Assembly: GCA_965226695.1 (NCBI GenBank)
Contig: OZ245405.1
Coordinates: 1,364,001-1,428,000 of the forward strand
Direction: 5' to 3'
DNA from: CATOSD01 sp965226695
GTDB lineage: Bacteria > Chloroflexota > Dehalococcoidia > Lucifugimonadales > CATOSD01
Length of the DNA stretch: 64,000 bases
In this document: in pieces, positions 7,021 through 15,832 of the stretch
Layout of the letters: each line of letters starts with the position of its first letter
How positions within the stretch are numbered: position 1 is the first letter of the stretch
The notes under the pieces: model-generated
Told to the model about the DNA's origin: nothing
The model's database searches: none
The model's input: the letters and a program-made list of their open reading frames with translations, nothing else
Translations under genes and position numbers: made by a program

Positions 7021-8697
7021 ATGTTCGACCACGACGTGCTGATAATTGGCGCCGGTCTGGCAGGGATGCGGGCCGCTCTCGCGGCGGGCGAAAACGGCGC
7101 GGACGTAGCCGTGGTGACCAAGGTGCACCCGGTTCGCAGCCACTCCAACGCCGCCCAGGGCGGCATCAACGCCGCGCTCACTGACCGCGGCGACGACTGG
7201 AAAGAGCACGCCTACGACACCATAAAGGGCAGCGACTACCTCGGCGACCAGGACGCGGTTTCGATTATGTGCATGGAAGCGGGCCAGGAAGTCATCGACA
7301 TGGAGCACATGGGGGTGATATTCAATCGCGACGAGGAGGGTCGTCTCGGAACGCGCGCCTTCGGAGGGCAGCGCCGGGAGCGCACCTTCTTCGTGTCCGA
7401 CTTTACCGGACAGGCGCTGCTGCACGTGCTCTACGAGCAGGTGCTCAAGGTGGGAGTGCGCATTTACGAGGAGTGGTTCCTACTGTCGCTCATCGTCGAG
7501 GACGGCGAGTGCTGCGGCGCGGTGGTGATGGAGATTCGCTCCGGCGAAATCCACGTCATCAGGGCCAAAGCGGTGATAATGGCTTCCGGCGGCTTGGGCC
7601 GTGTCTTCGAGCCTAGCACCAACGCGCTCATCTGCACCGGCGACGGCATGGGTATCGCCTATCGCGTTGGGGCGTCGCTGATGGACATGGAGATGGTTCA
7701 GTACCACCCCACCACTCTCAAGGGCAGCGGGGTGTTGATTACTGAGGGCGCACGCGGCGAAGGCGCCTATCTGCTCAACGCCAATGGTGAGCGCTTTATG
7801 GAGCGTTACGCCCCCAACATGATGGAACTGGCCTCCCGTGACGTGGTGTCTCGGTCGGAACAGACGGAAATCGACGAGGGCCGCGGGATCAACGGCTGCG
7901 TGCTGTTGGATGTCCGCCACCTGGGGGAGCGCCTCATTCGAGAGCGGCTGTCCCAGATTTTGGAGATCGCCCGCGATTTCGCAAACGTAGACCTCTTCAC
8001 CGAGCCGATTCCCATTCAGCCTGGTATGCACTACCAGATGGGCGGGATCAAGACGGACGTCGACGGCCAGACCTACCTTCCCGGCCTGTACGCCGCGGGC
8101 GAATGCGCCAACGTGAGCGTGCACGGCGGCAACCGTCTTGGCGCCAACTCGCTGCTGGACACCCTGGTGTTCGGCCGCCGGTCTGGTGAGCACGCCGCGG
8201 AGATGACCAGGACCAAGAGTCACAAGGCTATCACCGACAGGGCCGCCGAAAGCGACCGCTCGTACATCCAGGGCCTGCTCGACCATGACGAATCGGGTGA
8301 CATGTTCGGCAAGATCAGGATGGAGATGGGCCAGGTGATGAACCGGTACTTGGCCGTGTACAGAGACCAGGAGGGCATGGAGTACGCCCTGTCTAAGGTC
8401 AGGGAGTTGAGGGAGCGTTTCAGGCGCGTACACGTGCCTGACAAGGGCAAGACCTTCAACACCAATCTGATGTTCACATTGGAGCTCGGCTTGATGCTCG
8501 ACTGCTCCGAGTCTATTGCCCTCAGCGCCATCGAGCGCAAGGAAAGCCGAGGCGCCCACACTCGCACGGACATGCCGGATAGGGACGACGAGAATTGGCT
8601 CAAGCATATCCTTGTCAAGAGCACCGAGGACGGCCCTCAGGTGGACCATCTGCCGGTGGTCATCACCGACTGGGAGCCGCAGGTGCGCACCTACTGA
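7021..8697 (+). CDS. sdhA: Succinate dehydrogenase/fumarate reductase flavoprotein subunit
   Basis: This 558-residue catalytic subunit interconverts succinate and fumarate using FAD. The dinucleotide fold is at residues 5-33 (VLIIGAGLAG). His41, in RSHSNAAQGG, is the expected covalent FAD attachment site. Active-site blocks are present: HPTTLKGSGVLITEGARGEG, the ERF...R region and GGNRLGANSLLDTLVFGRR. The ATG at 7021 is chosen over an upstream in-frame start because a GAGGGAT ribosome site precedes it and the fold begins there. It is the first gene of an A-B-E operon with no SdhC/D membrane anchors. The sequence alone does not tell the physiological direction. Confidence 0.93.
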   Translation: MFDHDVLIIGAGLAGMRAALAAGENGADVAVVTKVHPVRSHSNAAQGGINAALTDRGDDWKEHAYDTIKGSDYLGDQDAVSIMCMEAGQEVIDMEHMGVIFNRDEEGRLGTRAFGGQRRERTFFVSDFTGQALLHVLYEQVLKVGVRIYEEWFLLSLIVEDGECCGAVVMEIRSGEIHVIRAKAVIMASGGLGRVFEPSTNALICTGDGMGIAYRVGASLMDMEMVQYHPTTLKGSGVLITEGARGEGAYLLNANGERFMERYAPNMMELASRDVVSRSEQTEIDEGRGINGCVLLDVRHLGERLIRERLSQILEIARDFANVDLFTEPIPIQPGMHYQMGGIKTDVDGQTYLPGLYAAGECANVSVHGGNRLGANSLLDTLVFGRRSGEHAAEMTRTKSHKAITDRAAESDRSYIQGLLDHDESGDMFGKIRMEMGQVMNRYLAVYRDQEGMEYALSKVRELRERFRRVHVPDKGKTFNTNLMFTLELGLMLDCSESIALSAIERKESRGAHTRTDMPDRDDENWLKHILVKSTEDGPQVDHLPVVITDWEPQVRTY

Positions 8698-8757
8698 GCT
8701 AGTCCCGAGCCGAGGCCGTGCAACCTGCCGGTCACGCCCATAGAAGAGGACCTGTAC

Positions 8758-9714
8758 ATGGAAGTAACCCTGAGCGTAAGAAGACTCAACCCGGACTCCT
8801 CAACTCCCGCGCCCTTCTTCCAGGAGTACGCGCTGGAGGTGGAGGAGTCGGCGACCGTCCTGGATGGCCTGATAAGAATCCGGGAAGAGATCGACGGCAC
8901 CCTGGCGCTGCGGTGCTCATGCCGCAGCGCCATCTGCGGCTCGTGCGCGATGCGCATCAACGGCGAGGCGGGCCTGGCCTGCAACACCAAGATTGTGGAC
9001 GCCCTGCCGCGGGGAGGTGGCGCCATCGTCGTCGAACCGGCGGGCAACATGCAGGTCATCAAAGACCTGGTGGTGGACTTCCAGCCTTTCTGGGACAAGG
9101 TGCGCGCGGTGGAGCCCTGGCTGCAGCACAACGGCCCGGAACCCGAGCAGGAGCACATTGTGCCCAACGACGACATGGTTCACCTGGCCGGAGTGATGGC
9201 CTGTATAATGTGCGGTGCCTGCGTATCCGATTGCACCGTGCTCGAGGTGGACTCCAATTTCCTGGGGCCGGCCGCGCTCGCCAAGGCTTACCGGTTCGCC
9301 GGTGACCCGCGCGACGACGCGGATGAAGACCGCCTGGCCCACCTGAACGAGTACGGCGGAATCTGGGACTGCACCCGCTGCCTCAAGTGCGTTGAAGTGT
9401 GCCCCAAAGACGTCGCGCCGATGGACCGAATCATGGGCCTGCGAGACAAGGCGATGGCGGCGGGGTTCACCCAGTCGTACGGTGCCCGCCACGCGGCGGC
9501 CTTCACCGACCTGGTAGGGCACAGCGGCACACTCGACGAGCTGCGGCTGCCGGTCAAGACGTTCGGCGTTACCAACGTCAAGGAGATGCTGAAGCTGGCC
9601 CCGGTCGGGCTGCGCGCCCTGCGCGCGGGGAAGGTGCCGCCCTTAATCCACAAGAGCATCCCGGGCGTCGAGAACGTCAAGCGCATATTCGAGAAAGTCG
9701 AGAACAAGCGATGA
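8758..9714 (+). CDS. sdhB: Succinate dehydrogenase/fumarate reductase iron-sulfur subunit
   Basis: This 318-residue electron-transfer subunit has an N-terminal 2Fe-2S ferredoxin domain (CSCRSAICGSCAMRING...LAC, ~residues 60-85). Two C-terminal cluster motifs follow, CIMCGACVSDC and CTRCLKCVEVCPKD, for the 4Fe-4S and 3Fe/4Fe clusters. A CxxCxxxCP third set is complete, as in E-type enzymes, which commonly carry an extra 4Fe-4S cluster. The protein is longer than the ~240-residue classic SdhB, and the tail (~residues 240-318) may contact the CCG-domain subunit. The stop codon overlaps the start of the next gene as ATGA. Confidence 0.93.
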   Translation: MEVTLSVRRLNPDSSTPAPFFQEYALEVEESATVLDGLIRIREEIDGTLALRCSCRSAICGSCAMRINGEAGLACNTKIVDALPRGGGAIVVEPAGNMQVIKDLVVDFQPFWDKVRAVEPWLQHNGPEPEQEHIVPNDDMVHLAGVMACIMCGACVSDCTVLEVDSNFLGPAALAKAYRFAGDPRDDADEDRLAHLNEYGGIWDCTRCLKCVEVCPKDVAPMDRIMGLRDKAMAAGFTQSYGARHAAAFTDLVGHSGTLDELRLPVKTFGVTNVKEMLKLAPVGLRALRAGKVPPLIHKSIPGVENVKRIFEKVENKR

Positions 9715-10601
9715 AGTATGCGCTCTATCCCGGCTGCGTTTCGCGCGGGGCGTGCCGGGAGCTGTACGCAGCTACCATAGAAGTTTGCCGCAGGCTGGGC
9801 ATCGAACTCGAACTGGACATCATGAGCAGCGCTTCCTGCACCGGAGCGGGCGTGCTCCAGGAGAAGAACCAGCGGCTTGGCGACACGCTGAACGCCCGCA
9901 ACTTCGCGCTCGCCGAGCGGGGCGGGCTTCCGCTGATGACGATCTGCAGCACTTGCCAGGGCGTCATGTCACAGGCGAATGAGCGTATCACTTCGGACGG
10001 CGAGTACCTCGAATCCATAAATGCCGATCTCTTGGAAGAGGGCCTTGTATACAGGGGCACCGTCGACCCCCGGCACCTACTATGGATCATCGTGGAAGAC
10101 ATCGGCGTCGACAGGCTGCGGAGCATGGTGGTCCGGCCTCTCACAGGCTTCAAGTTCGCGCCCTTCTACGGCTGCTACATAGTGCGGCCCAGGTCAGCCC
10201 TGGGTTTTGGCGACTACCCGGAGCGCGAGGACTCGCTCGAAAGCGTAATAGAGGCCGTGGGCGCTGAGGTCGTGGACTACCCGGGCAAGACGCTCTGCTG
10301 CGGCTTCCCCATTCTCACCATCAACCAGGAGAATTCCCTCAACATGGTGGCCAACCACACGCTGGACGCGAAGGGCCGCGGCGCTGATGCGATGGTGACG
10401 CCCTGCCCGCTATGCCACCTCAACCTCGATGGATATCAGCCGAATGCGGCCTCGGCCGCCGGCAGGCCCATCGGCCTGCCAGTGCTGCACCTTCCCCAGA
10501 TGCTGGGGCTGGCGCTGGGCATTGACCCAAGGGCCATGAGGCTCAACAAGCACATTGTCTCCACCAAGAGATTGCTTTCGCAGGTTGCGGTCACGCCCTA
10601 G
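9711..10601 (+). CDS. CCG-domain (HdrB-like) subunit of E-type succinate/fumarate reductase
   Basis: A 296-residue protein with two cysteine-rich CCG (DUF224) units. The first has YPGCVSRGA and SSASCTGAG. The second has FYGCYIVRP, CCGFPILTINQ and TPCPLCHLN. This is the HdrB/SdhE type that replaces membrane cytochrome b anchors in type-E enzymes such as archaeal SdhE or the 8-methylmenaquinol fumarate reductase MfrE. It has no membrane helix, so quinone or thiol contact would be peripheral. The ATG at 9711 overlaps the previous stop (ATGA), which implies coupled translation and a fixed A-B-E complex. Confidence 0.85.
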   Translation: MKYALYPGCVSRGACRELYAATIEVCRRLGIELELDIMSSASCTGAGVLQEKNQRLGDTLNARNFALAERGGLPLMTICSTCQGVMSQANERITSDGEYLESINADLLEEGLVYRGTVDPRHLLWIIVEDIGVDRLRSMVVRPLTGFKFAPFYGCYIVRPRSALGFGDYPEREDSLESVIEAVGAEVVDYPGKTLCCGFPILTINQENSLNMVANHTLDAKGRGADAMVTPCPLCHLNLDGYQPNAASAAGRPIGLPVLHLPQMLGLALGIDPRAMRLNKHIVSTKRLLSQVAVTP

Positions 10602-10635
10602 GCAGGGCGGGCGCATCGGCGAAGAAGGGTGATTA

Positions 10636-11667
10636 GTGTACAGACAAGAAGAACCCGAAGTTAGCTTCGATCACGTAATGGATCGCATCCGCTCCATTTT
10701 CGGCCGTTTCAGATTCGGCGGCGGCGGGACGTTCGCGCTGTTCGTGTTCGGCCTGTTCTTCGCCTCCCTGGTAGCGTGGCTGGCGACGGGCTTCTACACA
10801 GTCCAACCTGGAGAGCGTGGCTCCCTGCGGCTGGTCGGCCGGTTCGTCAACACCTCTGAGGCGGGGCTGCACTGGTTCTGGCCGTCCCCGGTCGGCACGC
10901 GCGACGTCGTGGCCGTAGACGAGGTGCGGAGCCTCGAGGTCGGAGTCAGGGGCAACACCCCCGTTCTGGACGAATCGCTGATGATCACCGGCGACGAGAA
11001 CATCGTGGACGTCCAGCTGCAGGTGCAGTACGATATCAGCGACATCGAGCGCTTCCTGTTCAGGGTGAAAGACCCCGACGGCGTCACCATCAAGGACGCC
11101 GCTGAGACGGCTCTGAGGCAGGTGGTGGGCGCGCGGGGCATTGACGACGTGCTGACCACCGAAAAGGAACAGGTCCAGATCGAGACAAAAGAGAAGCTCC
11201 AGGACCTTATGGAGACTTACCAGACAGGTATCCGTATTCGTGAGGTGAAGCTGCTCAACGTGAGGCCGCCGGTGCAGGTGCAGGACGCCTTCGACGACGT
11301 GGTGAGGGCGCTTGAGGATAAGCAACAGGCCATCAACCTGGCCGAGGCATATCAGGCCGACGTTGTTCCCAAGGCCAGGGGTGAGGCGGCGAGACTCACG
11401 GAGGAGGCCCTGGGTTTCAAGGCCCAGCGCGTGAATCTCTCGACAGGTGAAGCCGATAAATTCCGCTCCATTCTCCGCGAGTTCAGGCTCTCCGAGGAAG
11501 TCACGAGGCAGAGGCTCTACCTCGAGGCGATGGAAGAGATCTTGCCCAGCGTGACCAAGTTCATTGTCGATAGCGAGAACAGCGGTAGCCTGCTGCAGTT
11601 CCTCCAACTTAACGAGCCGCCGGCCGTTACGCCGGCCGTTACGCCGGCCGGCGCGGGATCGCCGTAA
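10636..11667 (+). CDS. hflK: FtsH protease modulator HflK
   Basis: A 343-residue SPFH/prohibitin-family membrane protein. One N-terminal membrane segment lies at ~residues 30-52 (FALFVFGLFFASLVAWLATGF), followed by the SPFH domain starting YTVQPGERGSLRLVGRF. A long charged coiled-coil region follows (residues ~200-310), with VVRALEDKQQAINLAEAYQ typical of HflK. It forms a periplasmic-side multimer with HflC around FtsH. The GTG at 10636 is preceded by GAAGAAGG. The tail carries a small PAVTPAVTPAGAG repeat. It lies 9 bp from hflC, so they form one operon. Confidence 0.92.
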   Translation: MYRQEEPEVSFDHVMDRIRSIFGRFRFGGGGTFALFVFGLFFASLVAWLATGFYTVQPGERGSLRLVGRFVNTSEAGLHWFWPSPVGTRDVVAVDEVRSLEVGVRGNTPVLDESLMITGDENIVDVQLQVQYDISDIERFLFRVKDPDGVTIKDAAETALRQVVGARGIDDVLTTEKEQVQIETKEKLQDLMETYQTGIRIREVKLLNVRPPVQVQDAFDDVVRALEDKQQAINLAEAYQADVVPKARGEAARLTEEALGFKAQRVNLSTGEADKFRSILREFRLSEEVTRQRLYLEAMEEILPSVTKFIVDSENSGSLLQFLQLNEPPAVTPAVTPAGAGSP

Positions 11668-11676
11668 GGGAAGGCC

Positions 11677-12552
11677 ATGCGTACACTAGCATTTCTTTTG
11701 ATACTACTGGTGATCCTGACGGCCGTGATCGGGCCGCAGGTGCTATTCGTGGTCGACGAGACCAAGGTCGCCGTGGTGACGCGCTTCGGCGCGCCGCGCG
11801 CCACTATCAGGAATCCGGGCCTGAACGCCAAGCTGCCCTTCGCTGAGACCGTGAACTACTTCGATAAAAGGCTGCTCATCTTCGACGCGCCCGCAGAGCC
11901 GTTGCTTACCAAGGACAAAAAGACCCTGGTTATCGATGTGTATGCGCGCGGCAAAATCGTTGACCCGCTTACCTTCTTCCGAACGCTATCCACCGAGTCG
12001 CGCGCCCAGGACCGCGTCATTGGCATCGTATCGTCCGAGCTGCGCCGCGAGATCGCCAACGACAATCAGTCCGAGATCATCGATGCCACCCGCGAGACCA
12101 TCATGAACAGGATTCGCGACGCCGTTCAGCCCATAGTGCGGGAGTTCGGTATCGAGATAGTAGACGTGCGAATCAAGCGGGCCGACTTCCCGGAGGCCAT
12201 CTCCGAGAGCATCTACCAGCGCATGAAGGCGGAGCGCTCGCGCATCGCCAACCGCGACCGCGCCGAGGGCGAGGAGGCGAGCCTCCGCATCAGGGCTACC
12301 GCCGACAGAACAGCCGTCGAGATACGCTCCGAGGCCCAGCGAAACGCCCAGATTATTCGCGGTGAGGCCGAAGCGCAGGCCATCTCGATCTTCGCTGAGG
12401 CGCTGGAGGAGGACCCCGAGTTCTATCGCTTCCAGCGCAGCCTGGAAGCCTACAAGAAGTTTCTGACGACGAACACGACCGTAGTGCTTCCCGCGGATAG
12501 CGACCTTTTCTACTTCCTCCAGTCGCCCGAAGGGGCGGACGACTCCCAGTAG
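11677..12552 (+). CDS. hflC: FtsH protease modulator HflC
   Basis: A 291-residue partner of HflK. It has an N-terminal membrane helix (residues ~3-24, LAFLLILLVILTAVIGPQVLFVV), then the SPFH domain (DETKVAVVTRFGAPRATIRNPGLNAKLPFAETVNYFDKR), and a Glu/Ala/Arg-rich coiled coil (GEEASLRIRATADRTAVEIRSEAQR). The C-terminal YKKFLTTNTTVVLPADSDLFYFL is characteristic of HflC. It limits FtsH proteolysis at the membrane. It sits directly downstream of hflK. Confidence 0.93.
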   Translation: MRTLAFLLILLVILTAVIGPQVLFVVDETKVAVVTRFGAPRATIRNPGLNAKLPFAETVNYFDKRLLIFDAPAEPLLTKDKKTLVIDVYARGKIVDPLTFFRTLSTESRAQDRVIGIVSSELRREIANDNQSEIIDATRETIMNRIRDAVQPIVREFGIEIVDVRIKRADFPEAISESIYQRMKAERSRIANRDRAEGEEASLRIRATADRTAVEIRSEAQRNAQIIRGEAEAQAISIFAEALEEDPEFYRFQRSLEAYKKFLTTNTTVVLPADSDLFYFLQSPEGADDSQ

Positions 12553-12568
12553 GTCCGCCGACCTGCCG

Positions 12569-12595
12569 CCGCCCGGGCGCTCAGCCACCGGGCGG
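12569..12595 (+). terminator. GC hairpin between hflC and ybeY (possible terminator/attenuator)
   Basis: A perfect 8-bp inverted repeat, CCGCCCGG (12569-12576) and CCGGGCGG (12588-12595), has an 11-nt loop. It lies 16 bp after the hflC stop and 23 bp before ybeY. There is no U-run, so it may be a weak terminator or a processing site. Confidence 0.35.
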
Positions 12596-12618
12596 TCGGC
12601 GCAAAAGGCTCTCCGGTA

Positions 12619-13176
12619 ATGCCCAGCGGCGGCGACCTCCAGCCCAAACCCTGCCCCACCTCAACCTCGCGCCACAGCGTCGACGTACACGCTTTCGAGC
12701 AGTTTCAGGACGCAGTAAGCGCATCCCACGTCGCCCAGGTGGCTGGCCGCGCCTTGGACCTGGAGGCAGCGTCAACCCCCTACTCCCTCAGCGTAGTAAT
12801 CGCGGACGACGCCACCGTAAGAGAGCTGAACGCAGCCTATCGCGGAATCGATGAGGTGACGGACGTCTTGTCCTTTGCTTTCGGAAACGAAGGGGAATAC
12901 TATGGAGAAGGCGAGCCGGTGTTCAGGCAGGGCGATGACGCAGGATTCGTGACGCCTGATTGGGCCGGGTCCGAACTGGGAGAGGTCATCGTGTCGTATC
13001 CTCAAACCCTTCGGCAGGCGGTGCGCGCGGGACATGACCCGCATGACGAGCTGGACCACCTGGTGGCCCACGGCGTGCTGCATCTGCTTGGTTACGACCA
13101 CATGAACGACGAGGATGAGGCGGAGATGAGGTTGAAGGAGGCGCTCATCCTGGGGGAGCACCCCGCCGATGAGTGA
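12619..13176 (+). CDS. ybeY: Endoribonuclease YbeY (rRNA maturation)
   Basis: A 185-residue metal-dependent RNase of the UPF0054 family, needed for 16S rRNA 3'-end maturation and ribosome quality control. The zinc motif HGVLHLLGYDH (H3-type) is at ~residues 153-163. Upstream conserved parts are VIADDATVRELNAAYRGIDEVTDVLSFAF and LGEVIVSYP. It is slightly longer than usual because of ~25 extra N-terminal residues; a shorter start cannot be excluded. The 3' end overlaps dnaX by 8 bp (ATGAGTGA), which indicates coupling. Confidence 0.92.
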   Translation: MPSGGDLQPKPCPTSTSRHSVDVHAFEQFQDAVSASHVAQVAGRALDLEAASTPYSLSVVIADDATVRELNAAYRGIDEVTDVLSFAFGNEGEYYGEGEPVFRQGDDAGFVTPDWAGSELGEVIVSYPQTLRQAVRAGHDPHDELDHLVAHGVLHLLGYDHMNDEDEAEMRLKEALILGEHPADE

Positions 13177-14788
13177 AGTATTCTACCGGAAGTGGAGGCC
13201 CAGGACTTTCGGCGAGTTGGTGGGCCAGGACGTGGTCACCCAAACGCTGGGCAGGGCCGTGGCGCTCGGCAGGGTGGCCCACGCATACCTCTTCTGCGGT
13301 CCGCGCGGCACAGGCAAGACCAGCGCGGCCCGCATTCTGGCGAAGGCCGCCAACTGCCTAGGGCCCGATGAGGGCGAGCCCGATAACACTTGTGCCCTTT
13401 GCGTGGCCGCCAACGAGTCCCGGTCGCTGGACCTGGTGGAGATCGACGCCGCGAGCAACCGCGGCATAGACGACATTCGTAACCTGAGCGACAAGATCCA
13501 CTTCACGCCCAACGAGTCCCGCTATCGCGTCTACATCATCGACGAAGTGCATATGCTCACCGAGCCGGCTTTCAACGCGCTGCTGAAGACCCTCGAGGAG
13601 CCGCCCGGTCACGCCATCTTCATCCTGGCCACCACGGAGGCCCACAAGGTGCCGCTGACCGTCGTGTCGCGGTGCCAGCGCTACGATTTCAGGCGCATCT
13701 CGGCGGACGACATCACCGCCAAGCTCGCCGAGCTGTGCGCTGTTGAGCAGGTGGAGTACGAGGAGGAGTCGCTGCGGCTGATTGCCCGTGCTGCCGGCGG
13801 CAGCCTGCGGGACGCCGAAAACCTGCTCGAACAGGCGGCGGTGTCGTACAACGGGGTGCTGGCCGAGACCAGCCTGCGAGACATGCTGGAAATGGGAGGC
13901 GACGAGCTGGCCCTACAGCTCGTGGAGCACGTCGCAAGCGGTGACGTCAAGGACGGGCTCGCGCTCATCGACCAGTTCGCGCGGGACGGCAGCGACCTTA
14001 GGCACCTGCTCACAGGGGTGATCGAGCACCTTCGCGGCGCGATGCTGCTGTCTGCCGTCGGCGAAGCCCCTTTGGGCTTCTCGCAAGAGACCGCCGCGAG
14101 GCTGAGGGCCGTGGCCCGCGACGCGCCGCTCGAAAAACTCGTGGCGGCGCTGAAGAGCTTCGGAAAGGCGGACCTGCGCCGCGACGCCTTCTCGCCACTG
14201 CCGCTGGAGCTGGCGCTCGTCGAGGCCTGCACGGAACCGGCGCCCGTAGCCGCGATACCCGCCGCGACGCCAGCCGCAGCAGCGCCGGCGATGGAGGCCG
14301 CGCCTTCCCGTCCATACGCGCCGGCCCCGCAGCCGAGGCCCGCCGCGCGGCCTGCCGCGACGGTGTCCGCCCCGCCTGTGGACGTAAGTTCGCCGGAAAA
14401 CGGGAACTTGGCCCCGGCCGCCAGGCTGGAGAGACAATGGCGCGAAGTGGTGCGCGCACTCCGCCACGTCGGCGCGACTTACAAGCTGGGCGCGCTTCTG
14501 CGTGACTGCAAGGAGTGGGACATACACGACGGCGTCATCACGCTGAAGTTCGCGCACAGCTCTCACATGGAGCGCACCGAGGAGGAGCTTGGCAATCGCG
14601 CGAGCCGCGACGAGCTGAAGCAAGTATTGTCCAAGACTATGGACGACACCTACGAGATCAGGCTGGCAATGGCCGACGGCGCCAACGGCGCGACGAACCG
14701 GAGCGCATCCAGCAGGAGCTACCTGGTCCGGGCCGCCCAACAGTTGGGCGCAACGGTTACGAGCGAGCAGGAGGTCGAGTCACCTTGA
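13169..14788 (+). CDS. dnaX: DNA polymerase III subunit gamma/tau
   Basis: This 539-residue clamp-loader AAA+ ATPase has Walker A GPRGTGKTS at residues 44-52, a zinc Cys cluster (about residues 63-77, with CALC) and Walker B IIDEVHML. The arginine-finger region VPLTVVSRCQRYDFRR follows. An Ala/Pro-rich linker (residues ~355-410) leads to a C-terminal tau-like domain. It loads the sliding clamp and couples polymerase to helicase. No A-rich slippery site for gamma production was noticed. It overlaps ybeY at the start and touches the ebfC start at its end (TGATG). Confidence 0.95.
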   Translation: MSEVFYRKWRPRTFGELVGQDVVTQTLGRAVALGRVAHAYLFCGPRGTGKTSAARILAKAANCLGPDEGEPDNTCALCVAANESRSLDLVEIDAASNRGIDDIRNLSDKIHFTPNESRYRVYIIDEVHMLTEPAFNALLKTLEEPPGHAIFILATTEAHKVPLTVVSRCQRYDFRRISADDITAKLAELCAVEQVEYEEESLRLIARAAGGSLRDAENLLEQAAVSYNGVLAETSLRDMLEMGGDELALQLVEHVASGDVKDGLALIDQFARDGSDLRHLLTGVIEHLRGAMLLSAVGEAPLGFSQETAARLRAVARDAPLEKLVAALKSFGKADLRRDAFSPLPLELALVEACTEPAPVAAIPAATPAAAAPAMEAAPSRPYAPAPQPRPAARPAATVSAPPVDVSSPENGNLAPAARLERQWREVVRALRHVGATYKLGALLRDCKEWDIHDGVITLKFAHSSHMERTEEELGNRASRDELKQVLSKTMDDTYEIRLAMADGANGATNRSASSRSYLVRAAQQLGATVTSEQEVESP

Positions 14789-15093
14789 TGAACCGAAAGA
14801 TGATGCGGCAAGCCCAACAACTGCAACAGCAAATGGCGAAGATCGAGCAGGAACTGGAGAGCGCGACCGTAGAGGCCAGCGCGGGTGGGGGAATGGTCAC
14901 CGTGGTAGTCACCGGCAAGATGGCTGTGCAGTCCGTGACTATAGACCCCGAGGTTGTCTCGCCCGAAGACGTGGACATGCTCGAGGACCTGGTGCTGGCC
15001 GCCGTAAACGAAGGCCTGAGCAAGGCCCAGCAGTTGGCCGCGCAGAAGATGGGGGCCATCACCGGCGGCCTGAACATCCCCGGCCTCACCTAG
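14788..15093 (+). CDS. YbaB/EbfC nucleoid-associated protein
   Basis: A 101-residue protein of the YbaB/EbfC family, which forms tweezer-shaped dimers and binds DNA. It contains a Gln/Met-rich N-terminal helix (MRQAQQLQQQMAKIEQEL) and the family core GGGMVTVVVTGKMAVQSVTIDPEVV. The ATG at 14788 shares its first base with the dnaX stop. The order dnaX-ybaB-recR is the widely conserved arrangement and supports the call. Confidence 0.93.
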   Translation: MNRKMMRQAQQLQQQMAKIEQELESATVEASAGGGMVTVVVTGKMAVQSVTIDPEVVSPEDVDMLEDLVLAAVNEGLSKAQQLAAQKMGAITGGLNIPGLT

Positions 15094-15137
15094 CGCCGCC
15101 CCTGTCGACGTCCGATATCCAGAATCCAGGTTACGCC

Positions 15138-15752
15138 ATGACGACAGACGGAGTGCCGGCGGCCGCGCCCGTGACGAGACTGGTCGAGGAGTTCCACAAG
15201 CTCCCCGGAATCGGTCCCAAGATGGCCAGCCGGCTGACGTACTACCTCATAAGAATGCCTGAAGAGGACGCCCGCTCGCTTGCCGAAGCTATAGTAGCGG
15301 TCAAGGAGCGCATCATCCTCTGCTCGCACTGCTACAACATCGCGGACGCCGAGCCGTGCGCTATTTGCGCCAACCCGAACCGCGACCGCTCGCGCATCTG
15401 CGTAGTCGAGGAAGCGCTGGACATAGTGGCGCTCGAACGAACCGGGTCCTATCGCGGTCTGTACCACGTGCTCCACGGTGTCATATCGCCAATGAACGGC
15501 ATCGGTCCCGACGACCTGCGTATTCGCCAGTTGCTGGCCAGGCTGGACAGGGAGACCGTGCAGGAAGTCATCCTGGCGACCAACCCCAACCTCGAAGGCG
15601 AGGCGACGTCGATGTACATCCAACGCCTCATCGCCCCGCTGGTCCCGCGCGTAACGCGCCCCGCGAGGGGCCTGCCCGTAGGCGGCGACTTGGAGTACGC
15701 CGACGCGCTGACCCTGGGTCGCGCCATCGAGGGTCGGCAGGATTTCGTTTAG
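15138..15752 (+). CDS. recR: Recombination protein RecR
   Basis: A 204-residue RecFOR-pathway mediator. An N-terminal HhH region (KLPGIGPKMASRLTYYL) is followed by a C4 zinc finger (CSHCYNIADAEPCAIC) and a Toprim domain (ICVVEEALDIVALERTGSYRGLYHVLHG...GIGPDDLRI). C-terminal Walker-B-like residues and an ARGLPVGGDLEYAD tail follow. The protein assembles as a ring around DNA with RecO. It follows ebfC by 44 bp and precedes recO by 80 bp. Confidence 0.95.
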   Translation: MTTDGVPAAAPVTRLVEEFHKLPGIGPKMASRLTYYLIRMPEEDARSLAEAIVAVKERIILCSHCYNIADAEPCAICANPNRDRSRICVVEEALDIVALERTGSYRGLYHVLHGVISPMNGIGPDDLRIRQLLARLDRETVQEVILATNPNLEGEATSMYIQRLIAPLVPRVTRPARGLPVGGDLEYADALTLGRAIEGRQDFV

Positions 15753-15832
15753 CGCGGCGCACCGCATTTGGGAGAGCGTTCGCCTCCGCGACCGGTTCGG
15801 CGCCATTCCAATCTATCGCTGATAGCACACTG

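Noticed and set aside
10633..11607. 324-codon minus-strand frame over hflK
   Set aside because: Antisense shadow of a well-supported HflK gene; no domain.
13169..14788. Programmed frameshift in dnaX producing gamma
   Set aside because: No A-rich slippery heptamer was noticed; the single frame is complete.
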